The notes beneath the pieces were generated by a model, which was not told where the DNA came from, did no database searches, and worked only from the letters and a program-made list of their open reading frames with translations. DNA of 64,000 nt, taken from positions 248,001 through 312,000 of the forward strand of contig NZ_LIVZ01000011.1 in assembly GCF_001905845.1 (NCBI RefSeq), written 5' to 3'. This document shows, one piece after another, positions 1 through 9,400 of the stretch. Within the stretch, counting starts at the first letter, position 1; each line of letters begins with the position of its first letter. The position numbers were made by a program, and so were the translations under genes. The DNA comes from Streptomyces sp. TSRI0107. GTDB taxonomy: Bacteria; Actinomycetota; Actinomycetes; Streptomycetales; Streptomycetaceae.

Positions 1-253
1 GGACGAGGTGCGCACCGGTGACGCGCGACGACAGCTCGACCTCGCGCCTGAAGCGCGCACGGAATTCCGGGTCCTGGGCCTGCTCCGGGTGGATCACCTT
101 CACCGCCACGCGCATTCCGTCGGAGGTGACTCCTGCGTGGACGGTGCCCATGCCTCCGGCGCCGAGGCGGCCGACGATGCGGTAGGGGCCTATGCGGGAG
201 GGGTCGCCGGGGCGGGCCGGCTGGACTCTTCCGCCGGAGCCAATTGCGCTCAC
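1..253 (-). CDS. Ser/Thr protein kinase, N-terminus only (cut by window edge)
   Basis: This is the first 84 codons of a Hanks-type serine/threonine kinase; the remainder lies left of the window. The GTG start at 253 follows AAGGAAG six bases upstream. The visible part has the glycine-rich nucleotide loop (GRLGAGGMG, about residue 30) and the invariant lysine segment AVKVIH, followed by a helix rich in Arg and Glu (FRARFRREVEL) typical of the C-helix region. Such kinases in Streptomyces usually continue into a membrane-anchored or WD40/PASTA region, which cannot be judged here. It sits just outside the accessory island and probably marks its left flank; that is an inference from gene content. 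Confidence 0.85.
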   Translation of the reverse strand, partial: MSAIGSGGRVQPARPGDPSRIGPYRIVGRLGAGGMGTVHAGVTSDGMRVAVKVIHPEQAQDPEFRARFRREVELSSRVTGAHLV

Positions 254-544
254 GAGTACTTCCTTGAACTGAGAGGGCGCCTGAACAGAGAGGCGTGTGA
301 CAAGGGGAGATGAGTCAGGAGGGCGAAGGCATCGGGCGAGCAGACCTATCAGGCGTGTACGGTTCGGCTGTGGCGAGCAGCCGTGCCGTGATGCTCCGAG
401 CGGGTGGCACAAGCCCCGGCGGGCAGCCGTCCTCTTCCAGCGGTACTGGGGTGACTCGGCAGCGCGCGACCGCCGTGGCGGTCTCACTAGAACTAGAGTG
501 CTATACGGGGCGAAACCCGCTCAGGTGTGCTGACGCAGACGGCG
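254..544. other. Gene-free stretch between kinase and island
   Basis: No ORF with convincing codon bias or ribosome binding site is seen here. The left end carries the kinase ribosome binding site. No tRNA, integrase fragment or clear direct repeat was recognised that would mark an island attachment site. Confidence 0.4.
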
Positions 545-913
545 TCAACGGTCGGCGTAATGCTTCGCCAGATCCTTCAACTCGTTGATCCAGATCTCTG
601 TGTCGTCGCCGGGGCGTTGATACGGGGCACGGCGGGCCAGTTTGAAGAAGCCCGCGGACGGCACGCTTGTCTCCTTCAGCACCACGAGGGCTGACAGCAG
701 GGGCAGCGATCCGTCCGGACTTCCCTGAGCGGAGGCGTCCTCCAGCAGGTAGGGCATCGGTCCCTCGTGGGGTGGAACGTGATGGCCGAGCTGCGCCAGT
801 TCGATGCTCAGTTGGCCGTACTGCAGAGGTTTCGCCCCTTGGCGCGCCCGATCGCGCAGAATCTCGACCAGAGCGTCCAAAGCCCGTTCGTACTCGACAC
901 TGCCCTTCCGCAT
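545..913 (-). CDS. Small unknown protein (122 aa) at left end of defence island
   Basis: I do not recognise this protein. The ATG at 913 has a strong GGGGAGGGG about eight bases upstream. The N-terminal 45 residues look helical (EYERALDALVEILRDRARQG), followed by LQYGQLSIELAQLG and a glycine/proline segment, then SALVVLKETSVPSAGFFKLAR and a C-terminal WINELKDLAKHYADR. The order (short helical region, YGQLS..L, VV.K....PS.GFF.LAR) is suggestive of small DNA-end or restriction-associated accessory proteins with a winged-helix-like core, but this is only an impression. A copy of the island-wide 16-bp motif lies 97 bp upstream, so it is likely co-regulated with the island. There are no membrane segments or signal peptide. 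Confidence 0.7.
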   Translation of the reverse strand: MRKGSVEYERALDALVEILRDRARQGAKPLQYGQLSIELAQLGHHVPPHEGPMPYLLEDASAQGSPDGSLPLLSALVVLKETSVPSAGFFKLARRAPYQRPGDDTEIWINELKDLAKHYADR

Positions 914-1009
914 CAGCGGTCCCCTCCCCAGCTGCCGGTTTCGTGCGAGGCGAGCCTATGCCTTTGTGTGCCAATCGACAGCCCCGGGTGTCCATCTCTG
1001 AAGAAAACG

Positions 1010-1025
1010 TTGTGAACTTAGTGCA
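1010..1025 (+). promoter_or_regulatory. Island motif copy A (divergent copy)
   Basis: TTGTGAACTTAGTGCA matches the motif GTGTGAACTSAGTCAA at 12 of 16 positions. It lies 97 bp upstream of the 122-aa gene and in the same relative orientation as the copies upstream of the other leftward genes. It is the weakest of the five copies. Confidence 0.45.
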
Positions 1026-1120
1026 TGTGCCACAGGCTGACGGTTCCTCTGCCACCTGTAGCCGCCGTCCGGCGCCGCACCCCGAGCGTCAGGCGCGGCA
1101 CCGCCCCCTAAGCCGGTCGA

Positions 1121-1960
1121 TCAGATGCCGGAGAAGCCGGGGGCCCAGGTGAGTCGCAGGCCGACGCTGTCCGCAAGTGCCGCCCACCGGGCATCAGAAG
1201 GGGGTTTCTCCAGCACAAGGATCGGACGTATGACGGTGCTGGGGAACGCGGTCCGTAGCTGGTGGGTGTAGTCGAGGATCTGGCCGATGCCCAAGCGGAT
1301 CTGCTGGTCTTCACGTGCCCCGGTCAGGCTCTTGATCTCGGCGACGAACACCTCCTCACCGCGTGACCAGCCGGCGTCGAACTCCGGAGCGCCCGGAGCG
1401 TACGTACATGCTTCGATGTCCTGGCGCGACAGGTGCGCGATGAGCGCGCCGATTGTCGCCTCGTGCGCGGTCGTCGCCTGGTCGAGGCGGCTGAGGTCCA
1501 GCGTGAGATCACCGGACAGTCGTCGGCCCGTCCGTCTCACTTGGAGGGGGCGGCCGAGAATGCGGCCCTCGGCCGTAGCAGCTGCGACGGGACGAACGCG
1601 TCCGGCGCCTGCCCTTTTTAACTCCAGGCACGGCGCGGGACGCCCCTTGAGCAGCTTCGAGAAGCCGTCTGCGTCCACGACACAGACGTGCCGCCCCCGG
1701 CTGCGCTCGGCCTCGGCGTCCACGAGCGTACTGCTGTAGGCGCGACGGTCGTCGGTCACGACCTTGCTGGCCAGATCGCCGTAGACAACCAGGGTGACCT
1801 TCCGTGAGAAGTCCGTCTTGGGAATCGCTCCGTGTTGTCCTGCTCTCTTGGCGCAGTCCGTTCTGACCGTCCACGCGCCGTCGACGAGAACACGGCCCGT
1901 GAAGCAGATGGTCTGGCCCCTGAGTCCGCGAACTGCTCCTGTGCATGATCGGCCTGGCAA
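1121..1960 (-). CDS. BRCT domain plus PD-(D/E)XK-like nuclease
   Basis: Residues about 12-65 read as a BRCT domain (RGQTICFTGRV near the start, then a Gly-Ala turn and VTLVVYGDLASKV). BRCT domains bind phosphopeptides or DNA ends and occur in bacterial DNA ligase. The C-terminal third looks like a restriction-endonuclease fold: an EFDAGW strand, then VFVAEIKSL giving the E-x-K pair, then a helix with QIRLGIGQILDY, where the Gln resembles the extra motif of REase-fold nucleases. The start is probably TTG at 1960 because GGAGGGGG sits just upstream and no in-frame ATG precedes it. It begins 14 bp after the stop of the 202-aa gene, so the two are likely one operon. The role is inferred: end recognition plus cleavage in a defence system. 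Confidence 0.65.
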   Translation of the reverse strand: MPGRSCTGAVRGLRGQTICFTGRVLVDGAWTVRTDCAKRAGQHGAIPKTDFSRKVTLVVYGDLASKVVTDDRRAYSSTLVDAEAERSRGRHVCVVDADGFSKLLKGRPAPCLELKRAGAGRVRPVAAATAEGRILGRPLQVRRTGRRLSGDLTLDLSRLDQATTAHEATIGALIAHLSRQDIEACTYAPGAPEFDAGWSRGEEVFVAEIKSLTGAREDQQIRLGIGQILDYTHQLRTAFPSTVIRPILVLEKPPSDARWAALADSVGLRLTWAPGFSGI

Positions 1961-1974
1961 AGCTGCCCCCTCCC

Positions 1975-2583
1975 TCAGGCGTCGTCCGGCGACAGCCAGC
2001 CGATGTGCCGCAGCACGGGCACGATCCGGAAGCAGACGAAGGCGACCACCGGTGTCTCGTCATCCGCGGCGGGAAAGAACAAGGCGTGCTGAAGCGACTT
2101 CTCGTTCTGTGGGTTGTTCAGGTCCACCAGAGGTAGATCGGGCCGGTCGAACGCGCTTTCCAGCCTGACCCCCTCTCGGGCGGTCAGCTCTCTGAGATGG
2201 CGCAGCCCCACTTGGTCCGCCAGATCGGCTGTCGTCAGCGACTTCTTGATCCGTGGCCTGTCATGCGTGTCGACGTACGTTGGGAACACCATGACGCGCC
2301 GTTCCCCATGCTTCGCGCCGGCGGAGATTCCCGAGCGCAGCCTGTTGTGCAGGTTGGAGAGGGCGGCGGGCATCTCCGGGACGACCGTGGGCTTGTAGAG
2401 CACCAGATCCCGCTCGCCGGTCACCCAATGGTTGTCGTGTACCGTCAGCGTGGGCTGCCCGGGGAGCCGTAGCTCCCACTCGATGGCGCTCGCTCGGGAC
2501 ATCACGCCGGAACAAGTCGTGCCTGTCTTGTCTCTGCGTGTTCCGTCGTCGCGAACCAGTACCAGGTCGGTCAAAAGCTGCAC
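1975..2583 (-). CDS. Unknown 202-aa protein in GmrSD/BRCT-nuclease operon
   Basis: I do not recognise this family. The GTG start at 2583 follows GGGGGAG seven bases upstream. The protein is soluble, with a beta-rich first half (VHDNHWVTGERDLVLY, then VMVFPTYVDTHD) and a conserved-looking C-terminal segment ending VVAFVCFRIVPVLRHIGW. It has no cysteine cluster, P-loop or transmembrane stretch. It lies 37 bp downstream of the large DUF262/DUF1524 gene and 14 bp upstream of the BRCT-nuclease gene, so the three are probably co-transcribed. It may be a specificity or inhibitor subunit of that set, but the sequence does not show which. Confidence 0.7.
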   Translation of the reverse strand: MQLLTDLVLVRDDGTRRDKTGTTCSGVMSRASAIEWELRLPGQPTLTVHDNHWVTGERDLVLYKPTVVPEMPAALSNLHNRLRSGISAGAKHGERRVMVFPTYVDTHDRPRIKKSLTTADLADQVGLRHLRELTAREGVRLESAFDRPDLPLVDLNNPQNEKSLQHALFFPAADDETPVVAFVCFRIVPVLRHIGWLSPDDA

Positions 2584-2620
2584 GAGTCATCTCCCCCTTT
2601 TTCGACATGTCCGACCGCAT

Positions 2621-5167
2621 TCAGTCCCGCCGTGCCAGATCCAGCGCCACCACCCCCACGAACCAGTCCAGCACCTCGCAGATCTCCTCACCGTGCTCCG
2701 CGAAGACACTCACCGGGAAGGACGGACGCAGCTCCAGCTTGGCCTCGGGCAGGTCGATGCCGTCGATCTTGTTCAGGCGGTTCAGCAACTCCCGGCGCTG
2801 CTCCGTGTCGTCGAAGGGGGCGCGGGACTTCAGGTACTGGAAGACCACCTCGACCGTGCCGCTCACGGGGTAGATCCCGACCGGCCAGAGCAGGTGCGGG
2901 CCACGGCTCGTCCCGGCGTCCAGCATCGGGAAGCAACTGGTCTCCTCGTACCGGCCGTAGCTGACGTAACCGCCCTGCCGGCGCCAGAAGTCGAGGGCCG
3001 CGATGACACCGGGATGCGCGTCCGGCCAGTGTTCCTGCAACTGCGCCCGGAAGCGCTCGGCCGCCGCCGAATCCTCCCCCTCGGGAAGCGGATCGTGCGA
3101 GACCTGCTGAGTGACGTCCTTTCCCAGCAAGGTGGCCAGTTCCGCGGCGGTCAGGCGTTGCGAGCGGTGTGCCCGGCCCCAAGAGTCGAAGCGCACTCCC
3201 TCGCTGGTAAGAAGCTCCTGCGGCGGCTGCCGGTCGTCGCCGTCCGCCCAGCGGAAGGAAGGTGAGATCTTGCCCTCCGCGGTGAGAACCCGGTAGGCAC
3301 CGATCACCGTCGGGTTGGCACCCAGGTAGGCGCCGACAGCCACCGGGTGACTGCCGATCAGCTCGGCGACGTCGCCGTACGTCGTCCATGTGCCGCTCGG
3401 CATCGCCACCAGCGCGGCCCGCAGCTCGGCCCAGCCCGGAGACTCCTCACCGGCCGGCTTGACCCCGCCGATGGGACCGGGCCACAGCTCCACCGCGCGC
3501 TCGGCCAGACGGTCCGCCCGCGCCAGGATCTCCGCCTTGCCCCAGCGCTGTGCCGAGGCGATCTCCAGGTTCATGCGCAGGGCGCTGGAGTCGAGGATCT
3601 GCTGCTTGCGTTCGAAGGGGTGATTGGACAGCTTGGCGTTGTCACCGGTCAGCGTCAGGTTGCCCAGTGTGTGTACCAGCAGGTCGTGCAGTTCCTGCGG
3701 AGTCTGGTTCGGCTCGGTCTCCTCGGCGAGCAGGTCGAACCACGCCGGAGCGGGGCGCTGCGGGAGTACGTGCTCCACACTGAGAGAGGCCTTTGCGAAG
3801 TCCACGGGCTCGGAGGCACGGTAACTCTCCTCCAGGCGGCGCAGGATGTAGCTGCGCTGCGGAGGGCGCCCGCTCCAGTAGAACGGCTTGGTGCGGATCG
3901 CCTCGCGCAGTTCCTCGTCGCTCGGCCAGCGACGGCGACGGCCGGACAGGAAGCGCCGTACCGCCTCGGCAGCCGGCCGATCGGTCTCCAGCTCCTTCGG
4001 TGCCTCCATGAAGATCCGGTTGAGGCCGGTCGTCGGCGTCTGGCAGATCAGGCGTCGTACCAGGTAGGACTCGACGTAGCCCAGCGCTTGCGCCGCGTCG
4101 TCGGGCGTCGTACTGCCCGCCGCGACAAGATCCAGCAGGTGCAGCGCGAGCGGGTAGTGGGTCTGGCCACCCCAGGAGGCCAGGCGCTCCAGAACCGCGC
4201 GGAGGGCGGGGGACTGCTCGCGCGCGGGGTCGACGATGCGGAGGAGCCTCCCGGCCCGCTCGGCCAGCTGCTCGATCTCGTGCTGCAGCGCGTCCTCGTC
4301 ACCGGCCAGCGGCTGAAGCCGTTTCTGCTGCTCGCGGTAGATCTCGCTCTGCTTGGTCTTGTAGTGGCCGCGCACCACCAGGTCGAGCCAGACCAGCAGT
4401 TCGAGGTTCTTCGGGCCGAGGCTCTGCTGCATGGGCAGCCACAGTTCCTGGTAGATCCGCTCGCCTCGCCTGGGCAGCAGCATGAAAACGTAGTTGCGCA
4501 ACAGGTCGCTCTGACTGAGCCCGACACCCGTGTTGTTGATCGACTCGAAGATCCGGTAGACGTTGTCTCCGGACTCGGCGGTGATCTCCACGATGGACAG
4601 CAGATCCTTGAGGACCGTCTCGACCGTGGCGGCCCACCGCTCGTCGCCCGTCTCGTGGCCCTCGGCCAGCGCACCGCGGAAGAACCGGTAGGCAGCCCCG
4701 ATGTTGTCGCCGCCGCCGGCGTCGGCCCGGGACTGGACACAGGCGGTGTACGCCTCACGGTCCGCCTGCGTGGGCAGCAACCGGTAGTGGTCCGCCCCCT
4801 CGTGGAACTCGTTGACCAATATCTGGCGGTGCACCCGGTCCACCCCGCGCGCGTCACCGGTCTCCTTCAGATGGTCGCGCAGCGCCGCGAAGGCCAGCAT
4901 CAGCGTGGTCAGCCGCTGCTGTCCGTCCACCACCAGCCACCGCTGCACCCCGCCCGCCTGGATCTGGCCCGGTGCGAGCACCACCGAGCCGAGGAAGTGC
5001 GGAGCCGCCGTCTCACCGGCCAGCTGCTGCTCGACGAGTTCCCCGACGTCCTCCCACAGCCGCTGGAGCTGCTCCCTGCCCCAGCTGTACGTGCGCTGGT
5101 AGAGCGGCACCTGGAACTGCTTGTCCCCTTGGACGAGCTTGAGGAAGGTGATTTCCTGGGCGCGCAT
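2621..5167 (-). CDS. GmrSD-type DUF262/DUF1524 enzyme fused to an alkyltransferase-like domain
   Basis: This is an 848-residue three-part protein. Residues 1-250 are DUF262 with the ParB/Srx-fold signature DGQQR near residue 81 (VVDGQQRLTTLM); in GmrSD and SspE this domain hydrolyses NTP and senses modified DNA. Residues about 440-545 are DUF1524, an HNH nuclease with HVLPQ near 465 and LGNLTLTGDNAKLSN near 500. Residues about 575-640 resemble the DNA-binding domain of O6-alkylguanine transferase (MPSGTWTTYGDVAELIG), but the alkyl-acceptor PCHR is absent, so it is an ATL-like reader rather than a repair enzyme. Residues about 690-848 form an unrecognised C-terminal domain. AAGGAGG lies just before the ATG. 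Family knowledge points to type IV restriction of modified or damaged DNA; the alkyl-base target is inference. Confidence 0.85.
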   Translation of the reverse strand: MRAQEITFLKLVQGDKQFQVPLYQRTYSWGREQLQRLWEDVGELVEQQLAGETAAPHFLGSVVLAPGQIQAGGVQRWLVVDGQQRLTTLMLAFAALRDHLKETGDARGVDRVHRQILVNEFHEGADHYRLLPTQADREAYTACVQSRADAGGGDNIGAAYRFFRGALAEGHETGDERWAATVETVLKDLLSIVEITAESGDNVYRIFESINNTGVGLSQSDLLRNYVFMLLPRRGERIYQELWLPMQQSLGPKNLELLVWLDLVVRGHYKTKQSEIYREQQKRLQPLAGDEDALQHEIEQLAERAGRLLRIVDPAREQSPALRAVLERLASWGGQTHYPLALHLLDLVAAGSTTPDDAAQALGYVESYLVRRLICQTPTTGLNRIFMEAPKELETDRPAAEAVRRFLSGRRRRWPSDEELREAIRTKPFYWSGRPPQRSYILRRLEESYRASEPVDFAKASLSVEHVLPQRPAPAWFDLLAEETEPNQTPQELHDLLVHTLGNLTLTGDNAKLSNHPFERKQQILDSSALRMNLEIASAQRWGKAEILARADRLAERAVELWPGPIGGVKPAGEESPGWAELRAALVAMPSGTWTTYGDVAELIGSHPVAVGAYLGANPTVIGAYRVLTAEGKISPSFRWADGDDRQPPQELLTSEGVRFDSWGRAHRSQRLTAAELATLLGKDVTQQVSHDPLPEGEDSAAAERFRAQLQEHWPDAHPGVIAALDFWRRQGGYVSYGRYEETSCFPMLDAGTSRGPHLLWPVGIYPVSGTVEVVFQYLKSRAPFDDTEQRRELLNRLNKIDGIDLPEAKLELRPSFPVSVFAEHGEEICEVLDWFVGVVALDLARRD

Positions 5168-5273
5168 GCGCCTCCTTTCCTACGGGGGCATCCCTGCCGG
5201 GTGCACGGGCCTGGCACGTCCATGCGTGGTGTTTCAGGGCTAGGGGGCGGCTGTCCGTTGAATCTATGCCTTT

Positions 5274-6113
5274 TCAGGCCTTGTTGTCCGCCGATGTCAG
5301 GACTGACCGGCTGGAGATGCGCGGCATCGTCTCGTTGGGGGAGCGGCGCAGCAACTTGATGCTGCGGCCCTCGACCCACGCGTTCCACGCCTTGAGGTAG
5401 TAGAGCAGGTGCTCGCGCGAGTCGTCACGGCGCCGATGTGCGTTGCCGAGGGCCAGGTTGAGCATGGTGTTGCGCAGCGTGAGGCGCGGGTCGCCCGGCT
5501 CCAGGCGTGCGCCGGTGACGACCCCTTCCTCCCAGGCGGACTGGTCGATGTCGGGTCGGGCCTCGGTGGTGACGTACCAGCCGATCGTCGCGGCTGTGAC
5601 CGTGATGCGGCACCCGCGGTTCAACGCGATGCCGTGCTGCAGGGCGTCGCGAATGCCGGGGTGCTTGCCGAGCAGGTCCAGGAGCTGGTCGTTGCTGGTG
5701 ACCGACGATCCCCCGCTCCACGAGGAGTTGGGAGCGTTGCGGTAGAGGTGCAGTCCCCGCAGGGCGGCCGCCAGATGGGTCGCGTTGGTCTCGCCCGCGA
5801 GGGCGAGCGCGTCGCGGCCGGTGCGCTTGCGGCCGGTGTCCATCACGGTGAACGCCGTGCGCGGCACGCCGTGCGTGACGGTCAGCTGCACGGTGACGCC
5901 CGCCTTGACGATGGCCGCCAGGCGGTGCTGTCCGTCGATGAGAACGCCGTCCTCGTCGAAGGCGATACCTTGATGAGTCAACTGCCATTCACCGCGCTGG
6001 ATCTGGCCGGCCAACTGCTGCACCGTGCCCTTGCTGAGCGGCCGGTTGCTGGTGTTGCGGGTGAGCCACTCCGCCGCCAACTGGGGCGACACGTCGACCA
6101 CTTGCATGTGCAT
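5274..6113 (-). CDS. ParB-like (ParB/Srx fold) protein
   Basis: The 279-residue protein has a ParB N-terminal-type domain over residues about 5-105: WLTRNTSNRPLSKGTV, then GEWQLTHQGIAFDEDG and the signature LIDGQHRLAAIVKAG. This layout is typical of phage- and plasmid-type ParB-like proteins of actinobacteria. No partner parA and no parS array are visible, so chromosome partition is unlikely. The C-terminal half is helical and basic, ending SIKLLRRSPNETMPR. The ATG at 6113 is preceded by GGAGGAAGG. A promoter with TTGACT and CAGGAT 18 bp apart overlaps the island motif about 75 bp upstream. The DGQHR signature echoes DGQQR in the neighbouring DUF262 protein, so both may be NTP-using ParB/Srx-fold enzymes. 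Confidence 0.75.
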   Translation of the reverse strand: MHMQVVDVSPQLAAEWLTRNTSNRPLSKGTVQQLAGQIQRGEWQLTHQGIAFDEDGVLIDGQHRLAAIVKAGVTVQLTVTHGVPRTAFTVMDTGRKRTGRDALALAGETNATHLAAALRGLHLYRNAPNSSWSGGSSVTSNDQLLDLLGKHPGIRDALQHGIALNRGCRITVTAATIGWYVTTEARPDIDQSAWEEGVVTGARLEPGDPRLTLRNTMLNLALGNAHRRRDDSREHLLYYLKAWNAWVEGRSIKLLRRSPNETMPRISSRSVLTSADNKA

Positions 6114-6172
6114 GCGCGATTACCTTCCTCCAGGAACGGCGCCGCGGTTACTGCATGGGTGACGCCATGAGG

Positions 6173-6202
6173 ATCCTGCCGTGCTCGTGTGAACTGAGTC
6201 AA
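6173..6202 (-). promoter_or_regulatory. Promoter of ParB-like gene overlapping island motif copy B
   Basis: Read on the minus strand, TTGACT (6202-6197) and CAGGAT (6178-6173) are separated by 18 bp. GTGTGAACTGAGTCAA at 6187-6202 overlaps the -35 box and the start of the spacer, the position expected for a repressor or class II regulator. Confidence 0.5.
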
Positions 6203-6345
6203 TGGCTATCCTTCAGTTGGCGTGACCTCTATGGTGATGTCTGAGGCTGCTTCGAGGCGCTGCTTGATCACTCATCAGCACTGTTGTGTGCCTGCGGGGT
6301 GTCAGAGTGGGGCGAGTGTCAGAGCTTGCTGATACGCTCGCTGCG

Positions 6346-6361
6346 TGTGCTCAGTTCACAC
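6346..6361 (-). promoter_or_regulatory. Island motif copy C upstream of giant helicase
   Basis: The reverse complement reads GTGTGAACTGAGCACA, sharing its first 12 bases exactly with copy B. It lies 106 bp before the proposed helicase start and keeps the same orientation relative to its gene as the other copies. Confidence 0.5.
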
Positions 6362-6466
6362 TCAAGTCAGCGCGCCGGGGGGCGCCTTGTGGCCGACTTG
6401 GGGTGGCCGGGCGATGTCACTGAACGGGGCACAAGATGGCCCCTCAGCACCAGTGGGGTGGGGCGT

Positions 6467-9400
6467 GTGAGTCAGGATGAGAACAGGCTGAGCGGCGGTT
6501 CGCGGCCGGTGGGTTCCGTTTACCAATACGACGACGGTCTGTACGTACGGGTGGACGAAGTCATGCCGTACGAACTGGCCGACGCCGACGACAGTCATGG
6601 TTACCGGCCGGGCGATGACCTGGTGCGCTGCACCCTGCACCTGAGCAACGGCACCGGGCGGCCCGTGGACATGGACGGCATCACTCTGCTGGTGCGGGGT
6701 GGGCCGTACGGCAAGACGGGCCGTCAGGTGCAGGACTACCGCAGTGACGTGCTCGACGACGAGTTGGAGGGCACCCTGCGCATGGGACGCAGGGCCTCCG
6801 CGACGTGGGCCTATAGCATTCCGGCCGGCACCGCCGGCGATCTGGACATCGAGGTCCGTTTCCGGGGCGCGCACGACCGGGAGAGCGTCGCCTTCACCAC
6901 CGCAGCGACCGCCGTGCCGACCTCCCTTGGCACCGGAGCGGCGTCCTTGTTCGTGGACGGGGGCTCGGCGGCCCAGCCCGTGGGTGACCTGGGCGGCCCG
7001 GTCGGCGGAGCCGGGCAGCACCACACCGGCCGTGCCACGCTCGACGCCGTCCCGGCCCAGTCGGCCGGTCCCCGGCGGCAGGCCACGCAGTCACACGCTC
7101 CGCAGCTGTCCGCCGACGAGCTCGACGCCACACGCGTGCGGCAGATCTTCCGGTTCCTCGCCGAGGCGGAGGAGTCGAAGACGCGCCCCGTGCGCACGCT
7201 CGACGGTGCGGCCGGCACCGTGTGGTTCGACGAACTGCCGGACGACGACGGCGTCGACGTGATGATCGACGGCGTGCTCGGCACCGACGAACCGGCCTGG
7301 CTGACCGTCGCCCGCCCCGAACGCGAGGACGCGCCACACCCCAGAGCCCTGCTCGCCCCCTGGGTCGACGAGAGCCGCATCCGCGACTTCAAGCAGACCC
7401 ACGCCCCGCACCTGCGTCGACGCATCGATCCCGAGTTTCCCGACTGGTCGCAGGGCATCCCGCTCGACAAGACCTACCACGAGCTGGACGATCACCCCCA
7501 GCGGGAGAAAATCGAGAAGCTGTACTCCGCGTGGGAACAGGAATGGCTCGCCTGGGCGGAGCGGCGCCGCGCGATCGACCCCCTCGTCAGGCTGTACGAC
7601 CGGCTGCACAAGATGCACGAGGACGCCGCCAACCTCGGTGAGGCCTACGAACTCGTGCTCGGCCTGGGACGGCTGACCTGGCAGACGCCCTCGGGGCAGC
7701 GGGTCGAACGGCACCTCGTCACCCACCGGGCCACTCTCCGGCTCGACCCGTCCACCGGCACGCTCACCGCCGCCCCGGACCCGACCGGTGCCGGCCTTGA
7801 ACTCGAAGAGGGCATGCTCGAAGGAGCCCAGCACGTGCCGGGCCCCGTACGGGAGAAGATCGTCGAGGTGCTGGAAGGTGCCTCGGACGTGACGGATCCC
7901 GCACACCTCGACGCCGTGCACACCGCCCTGCGCAGCTGGGTCAACGCCGCACACAGCGCCGGCAGCTACGCACCGACCGTGGAGCGTGCCAAGCCGCGCA
8001 GCCTCGACATCCCGCAGGTGGGACTCACCCCCGCACTCGTCCTGCGTGAGCGCAGCCGCCGCTCGACCATGGACGCGCTCAAGGCCATCGCCCGGCAGAT
8101 CGATGCGGGCACCCCGCCCACCGAACTGCTCGGCTACATCGCCGGCCGGGACGGTGCGCTCACCGCGGCGGACCTCGCGGCGGCGGAGGACGGCACGGTC
8201 AACGAGAGCGACGAGATGTACTTCGCGCTGCCTGCGAACGAGGAACAGCGCACGATCGCCGAACGTCTGCGCGCCAACCGGCTCGTCGTCGTCCAGGGCC
8301 CGCCCGGCACCGGCAAGACGCACACCATCGCCAACCTGGTCACGGACCTGCTCGCCCAGGGCAAGCGGGTCCTCATCACCAGCCACACACCACGCGCCCT
8401 GCGCGTGCTGCGGGACAAGCTGCCGGAGTCCATCCGCGACCTGTGTGTGAGCCGAACCGAGGACGGCGCCGCGGCCCAGCGGGAGCTGGAGGCGTCCGTG
8501 CACAGGATCCTCAGCGAGTACGCAGGTTACGACGAGAAGGCCTCCCGGAAGGCGATCAAGGCCCTACAGGCACGCCTCGCCAAGGCCCGCGCCGCCCAGC
8601 AGGCCATGCTGCGCGACCTCGCGGTGCTGCGCGAGCAGGAGACCCACCGCTTCGATGCGCAGATCGGCGACTACAGCGGCAGCCTCCAGGAGATCGCCGA
8701 GCGCCTCACCGCGGAGGCGGAACGACACGACTGGCTCGGCCCGGTCCCGCAGGAGCAGCCTACCCTGAGCGCTGGCGAGGCTCTGCGGCTGCTGCACACC
8801 ACCCGTGCGTACACCCCACATCACCAGGCCTTGGCCGCCGAAGTGCCCGGACCCTCCGAACTGCCGGGCCCCGGTGACTTCGAGGAGGCCGTGCGGGTCG
8901 TACGGTCGGCCGAGGAAGCGCACGCTGCCGCGCGCCAGGATCCCCTGTGCGCTGAGTACGACACGGCCGTCAGGAGCCTGAGCGAGACGGAACAGCAGCG
9001 GCTGTCCTCCACCCTCGATGCTTTCTCTGCCGCACGCGCCCGTGCCGCGTCCCTCGCCGCACCGGCGGGCGACTGGGCAACAGCGCTCCTGAAGCAGGTG
9101 ACCGAGGGCCAGGACTGGCAGGCACGCAGCCGCCGGGCCGCTGTCACCGAAGCCCTTGCAGCCGTCGACGCCTCGCTCGCCACGCTGGGTACGGCCATGG
9201 TCAGCGGCCTGGAGCAGTACGACCCGGCCACAGCGCTCGCCCAGGTCACCGCCCTGCACGACGGACTCGGCCAGGGCCAGAAGCTGCGCGGGCCCCTCGG
9301 CATGCGCTCCAAGCTGGCGAAAACGGTCGGCGCCTTCGTGGATGCCGTACGGGTCGACGGACGGACCCCGGAGGACGTCGCGACGGCTGCCGTCATCCTC

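Larger units (their letters stand above)
6114..6466. promoter_or_regulatory. Divergent regulatory region between ParB-like and giant helicase genes
   Basis: This 353-bp region has no convincing gene, although the helicase frame is open back to 6284. It holds two copies of the island motif in inverted orientation (6187-6202 and 6346-6361) and divergent promoter-like elements. It is noticeably more AT-rich than its surroundings around 6200-6300. Confidence 0.5.

Noticed and set aside
1..545. Attachment site or integrase at the left end of the island
   Set aside because: No tRNA, integrase remnant or direct repeat matching the right end near 21242-21282 could be recognised.
5274..6113. ParB-like gene as part of a partition cassette
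   Set aside because: No ParA gene and no parS palindromes are visible nearby; the sequence is of the phage/plasmid ParB-like type with a DGQHR signature.
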